The notes beneath the pieces are model-generated. The model saw nothing but the letters and a program-made list of their open reading frames with translations, searched no databases and was not told where the DNA came from. From Membranipora membranacea (lineage: Eukaryota; Bryozoa; Gymnolaemata; Cheilostomatida; Membraniporidae): a stretch of DNA of 64,000 nucleotides. A program made the position numbers and the translations under genes. Below are positions 1 through 11,700 of the stretch, one piece after another. The stretch covers positions 9,546,001-9,610,000 of the forward strand of contig OU612067.1 of the NCBI GenBank assembly GCA_914767715.1, written 5' to 3'. The first letter of the stretch is position 1, and each line of letters begins with the position of its first letter.

Positions 1-393
1 ATATCCTGGTGGCCTATATGTGAAAGTAGTATGTATTTTCTGCCAATGCCAGGGCAAGCACCATCACAACAACAACAGCATATCGAACGGCGCCTATTGG
101 GACTATCTATAGACATTGAATAATTAATATCGGTTGAGGTTTTCTGAAGTCATCTTATGCTATTTAAATGGAAGTCTGAAAAATACAACATATCAGTGGA
201 AAGGAATTTATTCATGACCTAATTAAAAAAGCCTCTTCCCGACTAAAAACTTGTCAAGTCGGCAAGGTTTCAGAAGATATATAAGGTATAGTGATCAGTG
301 TTATACCTTGGTTTCCTGTAGCAAATGTATTGGCTCTGATACAGCCCACCAACACCTAACCATTCTACCTTTTTTCTATAGGTACTAGCAGTG
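1..393. other. Gene-free stretch at window start
   Basis: No exon with coding character or recognisable protein similarity was found here. A half copy of the hairpin motif that follows (a TAGCAAATGTATTGGCTC-like stretch near 318-337) lies just upstream of the full hairpin. Confidence 0.4.
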
Positions 394-446
394 GCCAATG
401 TGTTGGCCCTGATTGGTGCCAATCAGAGCCAACACATTGGCTAACC
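391..446. repeat. Short foldback element (hairpin)
   Basis: Two arms of 23 bp (394-416 and 419-441) are inverted repeats of each other with one mismatch and a 2-bp loop; the arm reads GCCAATGTGTTGGCYCTGATTGG. It looks like a small MITE or foldback element. No clear target duplication was found. Confidence 0.6.
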
Positions 447-742
447 AGGGCTAACTAGCATGTACTTGTGACTCTGTTGATAACTGTTGTTACTAAGAGT
501 TATCTTCCACTGGTGTAATATAGTTTTAATTGGCTGTTGGGCTTTGACAATCAACCAATCAAAAATCGTCATACAAATGAAGCAAAACTTACTTGAGTTG
601 GTCAAATCCTTGCCTGAATTCTTTACCCAAAAAAGCTGGGTGTCCTATGATATGATTCATTATTTTAGAATAGTGACATTGTAGATTTTGTACTATGGAA
701 CATTTCGAAAATAAAAAATTATGACCCAACATATTTTATGTG

Positions 743-917
743 ATGATTTTGAGAAGAAGTCTTGTGATATTCAACAACAGCAGCCTAGCTTGCTATTGCA
801 AGCCAATTCATAAGATTAAGGCTCTGGTAACGAAGTCAATATCTGGCTCTCATTTCCTGAGTTATAGCAGAAACAAAGCTCTCTTTGGAACACAGCAACA
901 CTTTTCCACACTCACAG
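743..917 (+). CDS. Possible upstream exon with a targeting-peptide-like sequence
   Basis: An open frame from ATG 743 to a GT donor at 918 encodes 58 residues and ends in phase 1. The peptide begins MILRRSLVIFNN, is rich in Arg, Lys and Ser, and contains no Asp or Glu, which is the composition of a mitochondrial presequence. Joined in phase to the acceptor at 5136/5137 (pyrimidine-rich, ending TTGTTTAG) it would add this leader plus Gly-Gln-Ser to the PHOSPHO-like protein starting at 5145. The implied intron is 4.2 kb, much longer than most here, and the frame match has a one-in-three chance of being accidental. It could equally be a chance open frame. Confidence 0.2.
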
Positions 918-1701
918 GTATTTATTTTTAATTTGTTTTGTTAACTTTTGATCTTGCACCTAAACTGTACAACAAAATTTCATCACATAGTATATCACTG
1001 TGACTAGGTAATTTCCAATACAATTGCTATGCAAAACTAATTAAACAATAATTCAGTTGTATCAATAGACTAGTTCATTGGTTTAGTTCATTAGGGGTTC
1101 ATTGGTTGCATATAATTTTCAGAATTAGTTACGTTAGACTAGTAGTCACAATGGATATAATTATTATTATGACTTGTTGAGGGCAATGGGTAAATGAAGG
1201 CCAATCAAAGACCTGACTTCTTGTTGTAACGCATGACATTAACAATTTTCGTAAGTGTACCAACTATCTATATGCTACAGCATGCATATTGACGTCATTC
1301 AATGCAATCAAACAACACTTGTCCCTTCCCCTACAGCAATTATCCAGGGTACGGTTCCCCGATAGTCCAGTATGCATAGCCTTATTGGGATCATACGAGA
1401 CTACTGACCGACTGACTATATGGATTCATATGCGCAACATTATTTAACTCAATTTAAAAACCCAGATAACTGTACCTTATGTTTCCTAGCCTGATGTGTG
1501 TGACAATTGAGCGACTCAGTACACAGACATTTCCTTTGTTTGCTGGTCAAAAGTTTATCAATTATCACACATGAATCAGTGTTCAAAATCTCAGATAACT
1601 CATAGCCTCTGTTCCCTCGTCACAGAATCATGGGCGGTTAGGGATTTCACATCAAATAGTCTTTAGGTAACATATATAAAGTATTATGGCCCACTTAAGC
1701 T

Positions 1702-2160
1702 GCTGTTGCCACAGAGGCAAACGTGTGCTTATTGAATTCTGTATAGCTCAACAACTAATAATAAGAGGCTGCAATCTCAGCATTGTCACCTAATGAGCAA
1801 ATAATTTGCACAAAATGATTTTCAAAATCATGGTGTGAAATGAATTATCTAGCATACATAGTGACATGGCTATCGTCTTACTAGTTGGCAATAATGACAT
1901 CATCACCTAGTGCGATGAATTCATACCCAGATTTTGAAGATCTGTTTGTGTATATTGTTGCTCATTAGGTGAGAATTTTATGATTAAAGCCTCATCAGTA
2001 ATCTTTGAACTATACAGAATTCAATAAGCACACAATTTTGCCTGTGTGGCAGTAGATCAAGTTTAATCTGATAGCCTGCATTCCAGTTGCTCCCTTCCAG
2101 TGGATCGGGAGTAACTGGAATGCAAGCAAATGGACTAAACTTGGTCTAGTGTGGCAGCAG
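1702..2160. mobile_element. Foldback element of about 350 bp with a second element nested in its right arm
   Basis: The left arm (about 1702-1746) and right arm (about 2008-2052, continuing after 2148) are inverted repeats sharing AGCACACRNTTTGCCT and TATACAGAATTCAATAAGC. The right arm is interrupted by the 96-bp element at 2053-2148. If that insertion is removed, the terminal inverted repeat becomes longer on both sides. No reading frame is present, so this is a non-autonomous element. Confidence 0.65.
2053..2148. mobile_element. MITE, TAGATCAAG family, copy 1, with 9-bp target duplication
   Basis: This 96-bp element has termini TAGATCAAGTTTAATC and the inverse of TAGACCAAGTTTAGTCC, and is flanked by a perfect 9-bp direct repeat GTGTGGCAG (2044-2052 and 2149-2157). 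It sits inside the right arm of the larger foldback element. Related copies lie at 6329-6414 and 42839-42941. Confidence 0.8.
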
Positions 2161-2399
2161 TGGTGTAAGCACTACGTAGGTATGTCTGTATGGAAATTTC
2201 CTTGGTAAGTTATATACAAAAAAAACTGAAAATTGGCAGGTAGACAATTTTCCCCTGAAGCACAAATAACTTCGGACAATATCAGGGTCATTGAATAGTG
2301 TCTCCTCTGTATGTCCTTACTCTGTGACTGTATGTAACAGGGATGGTAACTGCCAGCGTATTGTATCCAGCGTTGTTTAATAAGCCTATAACAGTAAGC

Positions 2400-3570
2400 G
2401 TCTCGGTGTTTGTTTGTATGGCCAGATTGTCTTTAAATTCCCAAGCCAAATTTGATCATACCTTGCTACTACCGTAGAGACACCATGCTTTTCAGAATTA
2501 AGTTTCACTTTCAAATTCTAATTGGTCTGCCACCATCTCACTTTGACACTGTATCCATCAATGTCTCCTATTACATTCTTGTAAATTTCAAGAATGGATT
2601 GGCATAACTTCCTGGGAAATGCTGGATGAAAATGCTACACCATATTTTGGTTATTGGCTTGAGTTGATGGCCCCCTGCGGGTCACATGACTTGTCATGAC
2701 ATCAAAGTTATTTAAGTCTAAGGAAAGTGTGGGTGATGTGATAATTGCTTTCATAGTAGGATAAAATAGCTTTTGAAATTAATCTGAGGCTAATCTACAA
2801 ACTTCATGAATTCCCATGTGAACCTTCATGGACCGCTATAAGAGAAAATTCATCATTTTGCTCTGATTTGTCTTACATTTTGACCTTTGGCTACCAGCAT
2901 AAACATAAATGTTCATGGCTACCAGACTTATTATGTTGCAATCTACACCAACAGTCAAACATGTCATCATCTAAATTCACTTTTAACTTTTAAGATTGAT
3001 GATCGCATTTGCGGCCAGCAGGCAGTTTGTTTCCTTAGGTCTAACATCTATATTCAGAACATGTTATCACTGCCCAACCTGATTTCTAATACATATAAAA
3101 GGGGCTATCAAATTGATCAAAGAGTCTCACCAGAATTCAGTGTATTTTCTCCATTCTAGTGATTTGGCAAGAATGTCTTTTAATTCTGAAGCCAAAGGTG
3201 ACTATCCCTTGCAGCTTTGAGGTAATTCATCAGCTTAAGTGTTTTGCTCTTAATTGTTCTGACACCTTGACCGTTGATTTCCAGACTTAATGTGTCGCAA
3301 TCCACCCTACCATCAAGCAATATATCAACTATGAGCCTTGCGAGTCATATAATCTTACGATTTGTGTCCTCATTAGCGGCCTGTTTTTCTTACGTCAACG
3401 TTATATCAAAAAAACTTCAGGTCGTTTTATCACTGCCCGACAATTTCAGATACTTATGCAAGTGGAAAATTGAAATGATCGAAGCAAAGCGTCTTTCTAG
3501 AATTCAGTGCATTTGCTCAATTCATATTGTTCTATATCATGTCATTATAGAACTTTTTTTTCTACTTCAT
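2400..3570. repeat. Diverged direct repeats
   Basis: Segments near 2425-2470, 2890-3160 and 3165-3560 share ordered blocks, for example the same motif around CCAGACTTA, TTATCACTGCCC and GAATTCAGTG at 2920/3282, 3064/3427 and 3132/3500. This is a decayed tandem duplication of about 370 bp. The open frames in it are not conserved between copies, so I do not call them genes. Confidence 0.4.
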
Positions 3571-3599
3571 TTAACAAAAATTGGTGATGAAGAACGGAA

Positions 3600-5090
3600 A
3601 TAAATGTCTCCTCAAAGTTATATTTTATTGTGCCTACCTTTGCCTTGTATTAACTGTAATACTGGCATGCTCCCAAAATTAAATGTGGAAAATGTGTTAC
3701 AAATATCAGACATTGCCTTTTACTCCAAAAAATCAAATAAGATGGTTGAAATCTGTCAATCGCATTGAATTCAGTTCAGCTACTGCATCAATCTATTTAG
3801 TGCACTAAGATTGATGGTTTTACAAAGTTCCAACACTCTGTAATTCTCAGGGTAAGCCTAGTGTTCAAACTCGAGGAGGACAATGGCCATACTTTCTTGA
3901 CGATTATTCTTCTCTTTAGAAGGCATGCCAAGGGTCCAGACCAACACTAGGTGCTATTGGCACGATATCGAAGAACTCCATTTAGATTTCAAAATTAAAC
4001 TGGAAGAGATGTTTGCAAATGCATTTTATTAATTCTAATAGATATCACTATTAGCTGCCCTTCCTTCCCCCTCCCTGACCATCAAATTCTGGCAGGGAAT
4101 TGGTTTTATTGTCACGAGGGTATAATCCCAAATTGTCAATTACTGAACACAGGGAGTTTGAACCGCAAATTCCCTGCTAAAAATATTTCAAATTTTTGCT
4201 TGCAGATGCCTCATCTGCTCACCGTGGACAAAACAAAATTTTGTATATAATAAATAGTTTTACTGTCCCACCTACCCATCCATATTGTTTTGTGTAGCAA
4301 TTCTTATTAATATCTCTGGTGTATGGAAATATATGATTGAAAAAGAAACAATCTTATTTACAAAATATTAGAGATGATGATGATGATAAAAACTCAATCC
4401 ATTTAATGTATTGCTGTAAACAATAACCAAAAATCTATTTTGAGGCCCCTTCAAGGACGGTTAACTTAGCCATGGCCATTGTGTTGGCTTTATCTTTAAT
4501 TCAAATCACATCTTTGTTGGGCTGTGGTACGGTGTTTACAGGCTAAATAATGTTGAATACTTTCAAACAACCACAGCAAGTAATAGTAAGTGAAAAAACA
4601 AGCAAGCTGTAGGCCTGCCTATTCATCTAACCCTAAACATCAGGTCGGAAGGCTTAGTTTTTTCTCTAATGTAAATTGAGTTCAACCCAAAGTTATATCC
4701 CAAAGATTCACTCCACGGTTTGTATTGTCGGCTGGACCGACAAACCTTCTGGGGAAACAGGTGAATTAATGGCATGGTAAACTTTTTTGTAAACTTTAGT
4801 CTTAAGTTCAGTCTTATAACGTGTTCTAATTTAGTGTGAGAGATGCGTATGTTAGGGTCATGCTTTAACCCTAATACATACATACACATACATTCACAGA
4901 GTGCTACTAGATGATACACTTTGGCAATTTTTGTGCTGACTTAGTTGTAAGTTTTATATTAATGTTAATGCCTCACAGATGTTTTAGCTTGATAAAGAAC
5001 TATAAGTTTTAATCAAGTTTGAAGTCATCGACCTAAAATAGTAGTCTGAGATAGCTATGTGAACTAAGCCTTTCACAAATCATAATATGA
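3600..5090. other. No gene seen; AT-rich intergenic or intronic DNA
   Basis: Nothing with coding character or RNA-gene structure was recognised. A minus-strand open frame at 4623-4919 has no recognisable features. If the exon at 743-917 is real, this stretch is part of its intron. Confidence 0.4.
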
Positions 5091-5144
5091 TTGAATCCAT
5101 CAGTTTACTATAAGAGCAGTTTTGTGTCTTGTTTAGGTCAAAGT

Positions 5145-7104
5145 ATGGCAGCTCCACAACTGAAGAAGACGCTCTTAGCGTTTGACTTTGATAACACAGT
5201 GGTCGATGCTAACACTGATCTGGATGTTATAAAGATGCACGATGGACCTATCCCTGAGGAGATCGAGAAACTATACTGCCAACATAACGGCTGGAACGAT
5301 TATATGAAAGCTATCTTCGCTCTACTTCACTCCAAAAATGTTTCTATCAATGACATTAAGAGTAAGGTGCTAGACATCTCGCTAGCTAGTGGTATGAAGG
5401 GACTTTTCAATCACCTGGCAGATGAGCAATACGAAGTGGTGATTATATCTGATGCCAACACACTGTTTATAGAGTGGCTCATGAACAAACATGACATCAG
5501 TGCTCAGGTTGCTAGAGTTTTCTCTAATCCAGCTGAAGTTACAGGAGAAGGAAAGCTGACTATTTCTTATTACCACCGTCAGGACTGGTGCGACATGTCC
5601 TCTAACAACATGTGTAAAGGTACAGTAAATTAGTTTGAAGACTACCAAAAGTCCAAAGCATGTTATAGTCAGGCAGTCACTTATGATATCCTTGTGTCAG
5701 ATTTGCATGGTAAAAAACTTCAGTGCTCTACTTGGCATGAATTATTGATGGTGGATAGAGTGCCTTCCATAAGGGAAGGTAACTCTCATTCTCTGCATTA
5801 TGATTTCACAGTAAACCGATTGTGTAATACAAGAAACAAGCCTTCCTGGCCACCGTGACATCATAATGCACAGAACATAGACTTAATAAGTCTGTGTCAG
5901 AGAATGAGAGTTTTATCATATCATAGTAACTGCCTGACTATAACCTGCTTTGGTCTTTCAGTAGGCTTTAAATGCCCAAATAATGTCGGGTAGGTGTTTG
6001 TGGTATTCCATCATCAACCACTGTCTGACCAACTGTGATTTGGAGGTGGTTGGCAATGACATGCCACTAGCAGTAATTCAGGCAGTGTGAGCATGTAAGC
6101 TACTAGTCCATCAAAGTTTGTTCAACCAGTTTGGGACGGGCACTACCAATGAATTTGTTAACTAGTTACAGTTTGCCGACAAAGAAAGATTAGTTTTAAG
6201 ACTTGATTTCTGCTAAAAGTTAAAACCTGCCTACATTAACTTGATCATCTTCTGATTTGATACCACAAAATGTGAAATGGATATTACTGCAGAAACTTTT
6301 TACCAGCTTTTATGCCATTTCCATTTAGATCAACTTTGATCCATTTGCCTGCTTTGGAGTTTCTCTCACTCAAACTCAGACTCACAAAATAGGCAAATGG
6401 ATCAAACTTCAATCTAATTCCCACTATGAACAACAATTTGTTTGAACGATCCGAGTGGTGGTCACTCAGAAATCCAGTATGGGTCTATCATCTCACAATG
6501 AGGCTTCTAATGATTCTGCAATGTAAGATTTTAATGTAACAGGATGAAATATCTACATTATCTAACTATAATACTTGCATCCATTTATAGTCTCGATACC
6601 CTGTGATACTCTGTGAGAAACCTTGATGCTGCTTGGTTCTTTTGTTTCCTGTATCAGTATAGGTCTACGGACTGTACCCTAATGTGGCACAGGAGCATTT
6701 GAGGTCGGATGCCCTTCCTGACACCACCGTGATCCGCAGAAAACTGAATATGGACCACTGAATTGAAAGACCCATGCCCTACCCATTGCACCACGGCCAC
6801 TCTAACTATAATATTGTAATAGAGACCTTATTCTATTTTCTCAGGTTTCATATTAGAAGATTATATAAAGGAAAGAGAGAAGGCCGGAGTTATCTTCTCT
6901 AGAGTGATGTATGTAGGAGATGGTAGTAATGATTTCTGTCCTACATTACGTCTGTCAGCTAACGATTACGTCTTCCCGAGAGTCAGCTACTCATTAGAGC
7001 GTAGAATCAATGAACACAAAGACAAAGTGAAGGCTCAGGTTGTCCCCTGGACTTGTGCAACGAGTATACTAGAAACGCTGACTAAACTGAATTCTAAAGA
7101 ATAA
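5145..7104 (+). CDS. PHOSPHO: PHOSPHO1/2-like HAD phosphatase, copy A
   Basis: Exons are 5145-5619 and 6845-7104 (phase-1 intron), giving 244 residues, close to the usual 240-270 of this family. The family hydrolyses small phosphomonoesters such as phosphoethanolamine, phosphocholine or pyridoxal phosphate in the cytosol or matrix vesicles. HAD motif I is DFDNT (Asp14 nucleophile, Asp16, Thr18), motif II is VIISDANT, and motif IV is YVGDGSNDFCP (Asp184 and Asp188). The VVPW near the C-terminus is PHOSPHO1-like. The start was chosen at the ATG matching the start of copy C; an acceptor-like TTGTTTAG ends at 5136, so a 5' exon probably exists upstream. All catalytic residues are present, so activity is likely. 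The substrate cannot be settled from sequence. The intron carries two foldback elements. Confidence 0.9.
5653..5953. mobile_element. 300-bp foldback element in the copy A intron
   Basis: The ends are long inverted repeats: CCAAAGCATGTTATAGTCAG at the left and its near-perfect inverse ending CTATAACCTGCTTTGG at the right. Inner blocks around CTCATTCTCTG also pair. It has no coding frame and fits a non-autonomous inverted-repeat transposon. Confidence 0.65.
6329..6414. mobile_element. MITE, TAGATCAAG family, copy 2
   Basis: The termini are TAGATCAACTTTGATCCATTTGCCT and the inverse AGGCAAATGGATCAAACTTCAATCTA. The flanks ATTTCCATT and ATTCCCACT match at 7 of 9 positions, consistent with a decayed 9-bp target duplication. 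It lies in the intron of the copy A phosphatase gene. Confidence 0.65.
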
Positions 7105-8600
7105 GCGTGGTGTGGATATTACTTTTTGCTGACGAATAATCAAATGTGCACTGCAATATCTTTATATGGCTCACCAAGGTTATGTGAACTACACTCTGAG
7201 ATTTTAAATGGCAGCTGTGTATTATACTGATTAAATGAAAAGCTCTCTCATCTGAATTAAAGTAACCCACAGACAGCAATGATATGCTATAATATGCTCA
7301 TTATGTTGAACTGCAATATAATAACATGTTATTGGTAGCTATATTTTAAAACTATTGTAAATTGCCTACATATTATACTCATTTTGACTTTTTGCCCTGG
7401 AGTTTTAACTGTTTACCACTATTACTAAACACAGCATAATGCTTATTTTGATGATCACAACCTTTATTTATTTATTCAGCATTAAAAGTACACTGATTCA
7501 AGTTATACAAGCGCTATAGAATATCTCTGCACAAAGATATCAATTAATACATGTAAAAAAGTCCCAAATTTGACTTGCAGTGATTTCCTTATTTTTGGAA
7601 ATAAGCGCACACGAAACATTGCCAAAGTTGTGGTCTGCTTGATAAACAGAGGACAACTCCCATTACAAATAATCACGAAATAACTCAAGTCCAGGCTGTA
7701 CATGTACAATGAACTAAACCTCCAGTAGTTTATTGAACTACAATTGAATTATCAATGAACTAAACCTAGGAGTTCATTGATCTGTGAGGGTCATGAGATG
7801 GTGATTTAATATATCACTGCTGAGTTACACGGGTGTCAAAGTTACTCACAATGCTGACCAGCTACCCATCCATTATAGGATAAGCAGCACAATAAATGTC
7901 TAAATAATGACTACTTATTTGCGACAGACGTATATCTTCACTCAGCATGGAGCATGTTAGGCTTTCAACTGCGGGAAAAAATTAAGTCACAACCGTTTGT
8001 CTCTTTTTGTGTTCCCTTGCCAACCCGTAGACTAGGAGTCAGTTCAACAGACAACTCCACACAACAAGAAACCAAAACCCACCGGCCAAACAACAAATCC
8101 TAAACAGAAGCGCATGAGTCTATTCAGAAATGCACAATAGTGATACATGAGTAGATAACACCACAGAAGCAGTATCAAACACGACCCATAATACACACAA
8201 GGCCCTAATGTTGGCCTGAATCCCAGGCTATATATGATAGGTGAGATGCGACATTTTTGTATACAAATTTGATAAGTTATTATTCTACAAGTTACTTCAT
8301 ATATTCATTTGGCAGAGACATTTGTGAAGACCTCATAGTTAGTCAGAGCCGTTTCAGTTTAATTGTTTGGTACAAGAGTACTCGTGAACAGAAGGACATG
8401 ACCTTGACTTCATCAGTTACAAAACACAGTCAAACAGATTTTATCTAATTAAAACAGATCAAAGTGAGCGAGTAAACAGAGGTATTTTTCATTTTTATTT
8501 TTATTATGAAAATATATTGCTATGTATTGCAATATAAACAGATATGATAAATATTACATGAATACTGAATACCATGAAATTAAATATACACAGGAAATAA
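7105..8600. other. No gene seen between the phosphatase and the acidic-protein gene
   Basis: This is intergenic DNA between a plus-strand gene end and a minus-strand gene end. Short open frames on both strands have no recognisable domains. It probably contains the 3' untranslated regions of both neighbours. Confidence 0.4.
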
Positions 8601-8660
8601 TATTTAAACAGCAAATAATATACATATATACACATGTAGGAAATTAAATAGATATATGTA

Positions 8661-8717
8661 CAGGAAATAATATATCTATGAACAGGAAATAATATATCTA
8701 TGAACAGGAAATAATAC
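8661..8717. repeat. 22-bp tandem repeat
   Basis: About two and a half copies of a 22-bp unit around CAGGAAATAATATATCTATG lie just downstream of the acidic-protein gene. Looser copies of CAGGAAATAATAT extend upstream to about 8590. Confidence 0.7.
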
Positions 8718-8774
8718 GATTTTTCTTTGTTTTTCTAGTGGATATCTTATAAAACTGTAAACTTAATAAAATGT

Positions 8775-11700
8775 CTACTTCGAAATACTTTCAAAAAATA
8801 GTATTAGGTCTTCGATGGACCTCCTCTCGTACTTCTCTTCACTCTTAGCCAATCCCTCACTTCTCTCCAACCCACTGTCATAACTTTCTTCCCCATCGCC
8901 CACATACTCCGAATCACTATCAGTCATCACCGCCTCTATATCCTCATCATCATATCCTGTCTCAATCTCATCACTCTCACTCTCGTACATCAACATTCTG
9001 CCCTCCCCCTCGTTCACCCCTGCTTCTGTCCCCACCCTTTCACCATCGTGCACTTTTTCCCCAGCCATAACGTCAACCTCCTCTAGTACACCATCCTACA
9101 ACAAGAGTATACATAGTGTCATCATCACAGGTTTTCATCTTGAATTAAAGTTGTTATACAGTACATGACAGCATGGCAGATACAGTATGAACAATTGCTG
9201 GTCGTGTTAACTATAGTCAATCCTGTCTCTGTACTGACTGGTCTAACTCTACTAACAAATCACTAAAGTCAGATTACTTGACATAACAAGGCTAATTGAT
9301 CCACACAACGTCACTAAAATCAAGTTGGTGTTTATCAGTGTCCAATAGCAACAGCACTAACTGTAAAAATGGTGGTATGTCTATAAAAACATATTCATTA
9401 AGGTGATATAACACGCAACACAATATGACCCCGATTCTGTATTCTGATTTGTGATACAATTCTGTTTTTAGCGAAGGATAAATTACTCCAAATTGGTCAA
9501 AAATACTTGTCAATCAAGATTACATGAATTGTCTCACCTTTTCCTCTTCCTCTTCAGATTCTTTCGCAGCCTCCAATTCAACAACGACATCCTCAACTGC
9601 CTCCTCATCAAACACCCGCTCTCCGTCACCAACTACATCATCATCATCCACTGTTTCATCACCCAAAAGATCCCCACTATCATCAACAACCCCCTCATCC
9701 ACTGTTGCCTCATCCGCAAAAACCTCCGCGCTCCCCTCCAGCTCCAATAAGATTTCCTACAACGAAAACAAATTCAAGGATAAGACCCGGTCAGTGACCC
9801 CCAAATGTAAGGCTGCGCATTCACGGATTACTCAACTGTTGTCGTGGAAGGCAAACGAGATCTAGACTGTTCATCCAGCAATCCGGCTAGTGTTCAGATT
9901 GATTCAAACAAGCATCAAAAGCCTGGGTAAACTTGCAATGTACATCTAAAGCTTTGTTCTTTGGTGGGAGGGGGAGAACAAAGCTTGTTGAAACAGGCTA
10001 ACCAGCAGCAGACTTGTTGACAACTACTAGTATTTGCAATTTCGATGTTATATATAATGTTTTCGCTTAGCTAGTTTATTATTACAAGTAGCTTGTATGT
10101 TGGCTCAGAAGTTTACCTGCAGCAGGTCGTAGCATTGGATTGGAAATTCCTCTCCTTCACTCTCAGCCTCCGCTGCCAACATATCCTCCTCCAAATAAAC
10201 TCCATCCGCTCCAAATAAATCCACCAATCCAAAATCACTCTCCTCCTCCTCCTCATTCTCTTGCACCATAACATCCTCCCAAAACAAACCAACCAATCCC
10301 GAATAACTCTTATCCTGCCAACAAAAATAAGGTCAGTATAGAAAGGATATGGAAAACATTCTCACGTTTTTCAGACATATTTGTGAATGCGGATGGTGTT
10401 AATAAGTCAAATGGTAGCATCAAAACAAACACCTTAAGTAGTCAGACTATATTGATAACAATGCAATCACATTAATGGGTAAGGCTCGGCAGGCTGTCAG
10501 GGGTGGGTGCCTCCCTCCTGTCAGCCTGCCCAGGCTAGGGTCAGACCATACCGATAACTGTAAAGTCTAGCATACATGGGATCCTCCACTCCTGTCAATG
10601 CATTCAAAAGCTCACCTTAAACATGTCATAGCATTCTTTTAGTAAATTAACTCTCCTCCCCTCCTTCACAACCAAGCCCTCTCCACCCTCATCAACAAAC
10701 AACCACTCCAACTCATACTCCATCTCATCCTGCTGCAAAAAACGTGTCAGTAGAAAACATGTTAGGTAACATTTTAGCAAAATCACGCGGTAACAGCGGT
10801 GTCTATTGGTGTATAAAAGCATGAGCAATGAATTGTTACAGATGATGTGGACTATGGCCGTCCCGCAAGAGAAAAAAACTTTACACAGAAGGTCAAATAA
10901 TGGGCAATCTAGTGAGGTCAACCCAAATGCTGGACAGATAGTAAATGTTTTCATGCCAGGCTGGAGAGTGTAAGTACTCGCACACACAAAGTATGTATTT
11001 CATATCATTACTACTGATGTAATGTAATCAAATGGCCACCATAACAAGACCCTGTTGATTAATGTCCTACGCACGCAAGACATTAGCATTAGCTTGACAA
11101 GCTTTGTTCGGTGGGTTCCCCCACCACCGAACAAGACAGGCTAACAAGACATGAAAATCTCACCTTCTCATCTTCATCCTCTCCTTGCACATCCCCACCA
11201 TCTTTACAATCCACATACTCCTCCTCCTCCTCCTCCACCATCATCCTTCTAGCTGAACCCCCTTTACCAACACCCACACACATCCTCTCCTTTCCATTCC
11301 CTGCATTCTTAACCTTCAAAATGGGAATATAAATAATAATAAATACATACATAGGCTACAACATACATAGATAGTAAATTGTATTCAAGTTTTAGTTTAG
11401 TGAACTTCAGTGACAGTCAGTCATGCAACTCACCAGTTTTATCTTGTCCTAGTTAGCATACAAAACTATAACATGTCCTCAGTGATTTGATGTCAATCAC
11501 ACTGTGATTGATAAACACACTGTAGAGAGATTGTGAAGACACTGTTTGGATGGATTAAATATTCACCGCAATTCTTGCATACTGTTTCAATTCTCGACTG
11601 CTCTCTGGTAAAGTTTCCTTAGAAACCTTAATCACTTCGGGATTCCAAGGATATTAATTACCACGTGATTTGATTGGATGATATGACTGACACGTGATAA

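Noticed and set aside
2887-3603. Two plus-strand open frames near 3 kb
   Set aside because: They lie in diverged copies of one repeat, yet the reading frames are not preserved between copies, so coding function is unlikely.
9524-9865. Ser/Thr-rich open frame on the plus strand
   Set aside because: It is the antisense shadow of an acidic Glu/Asp-rich exon on the minus strand, which has matching splice sites and joins to other exons.
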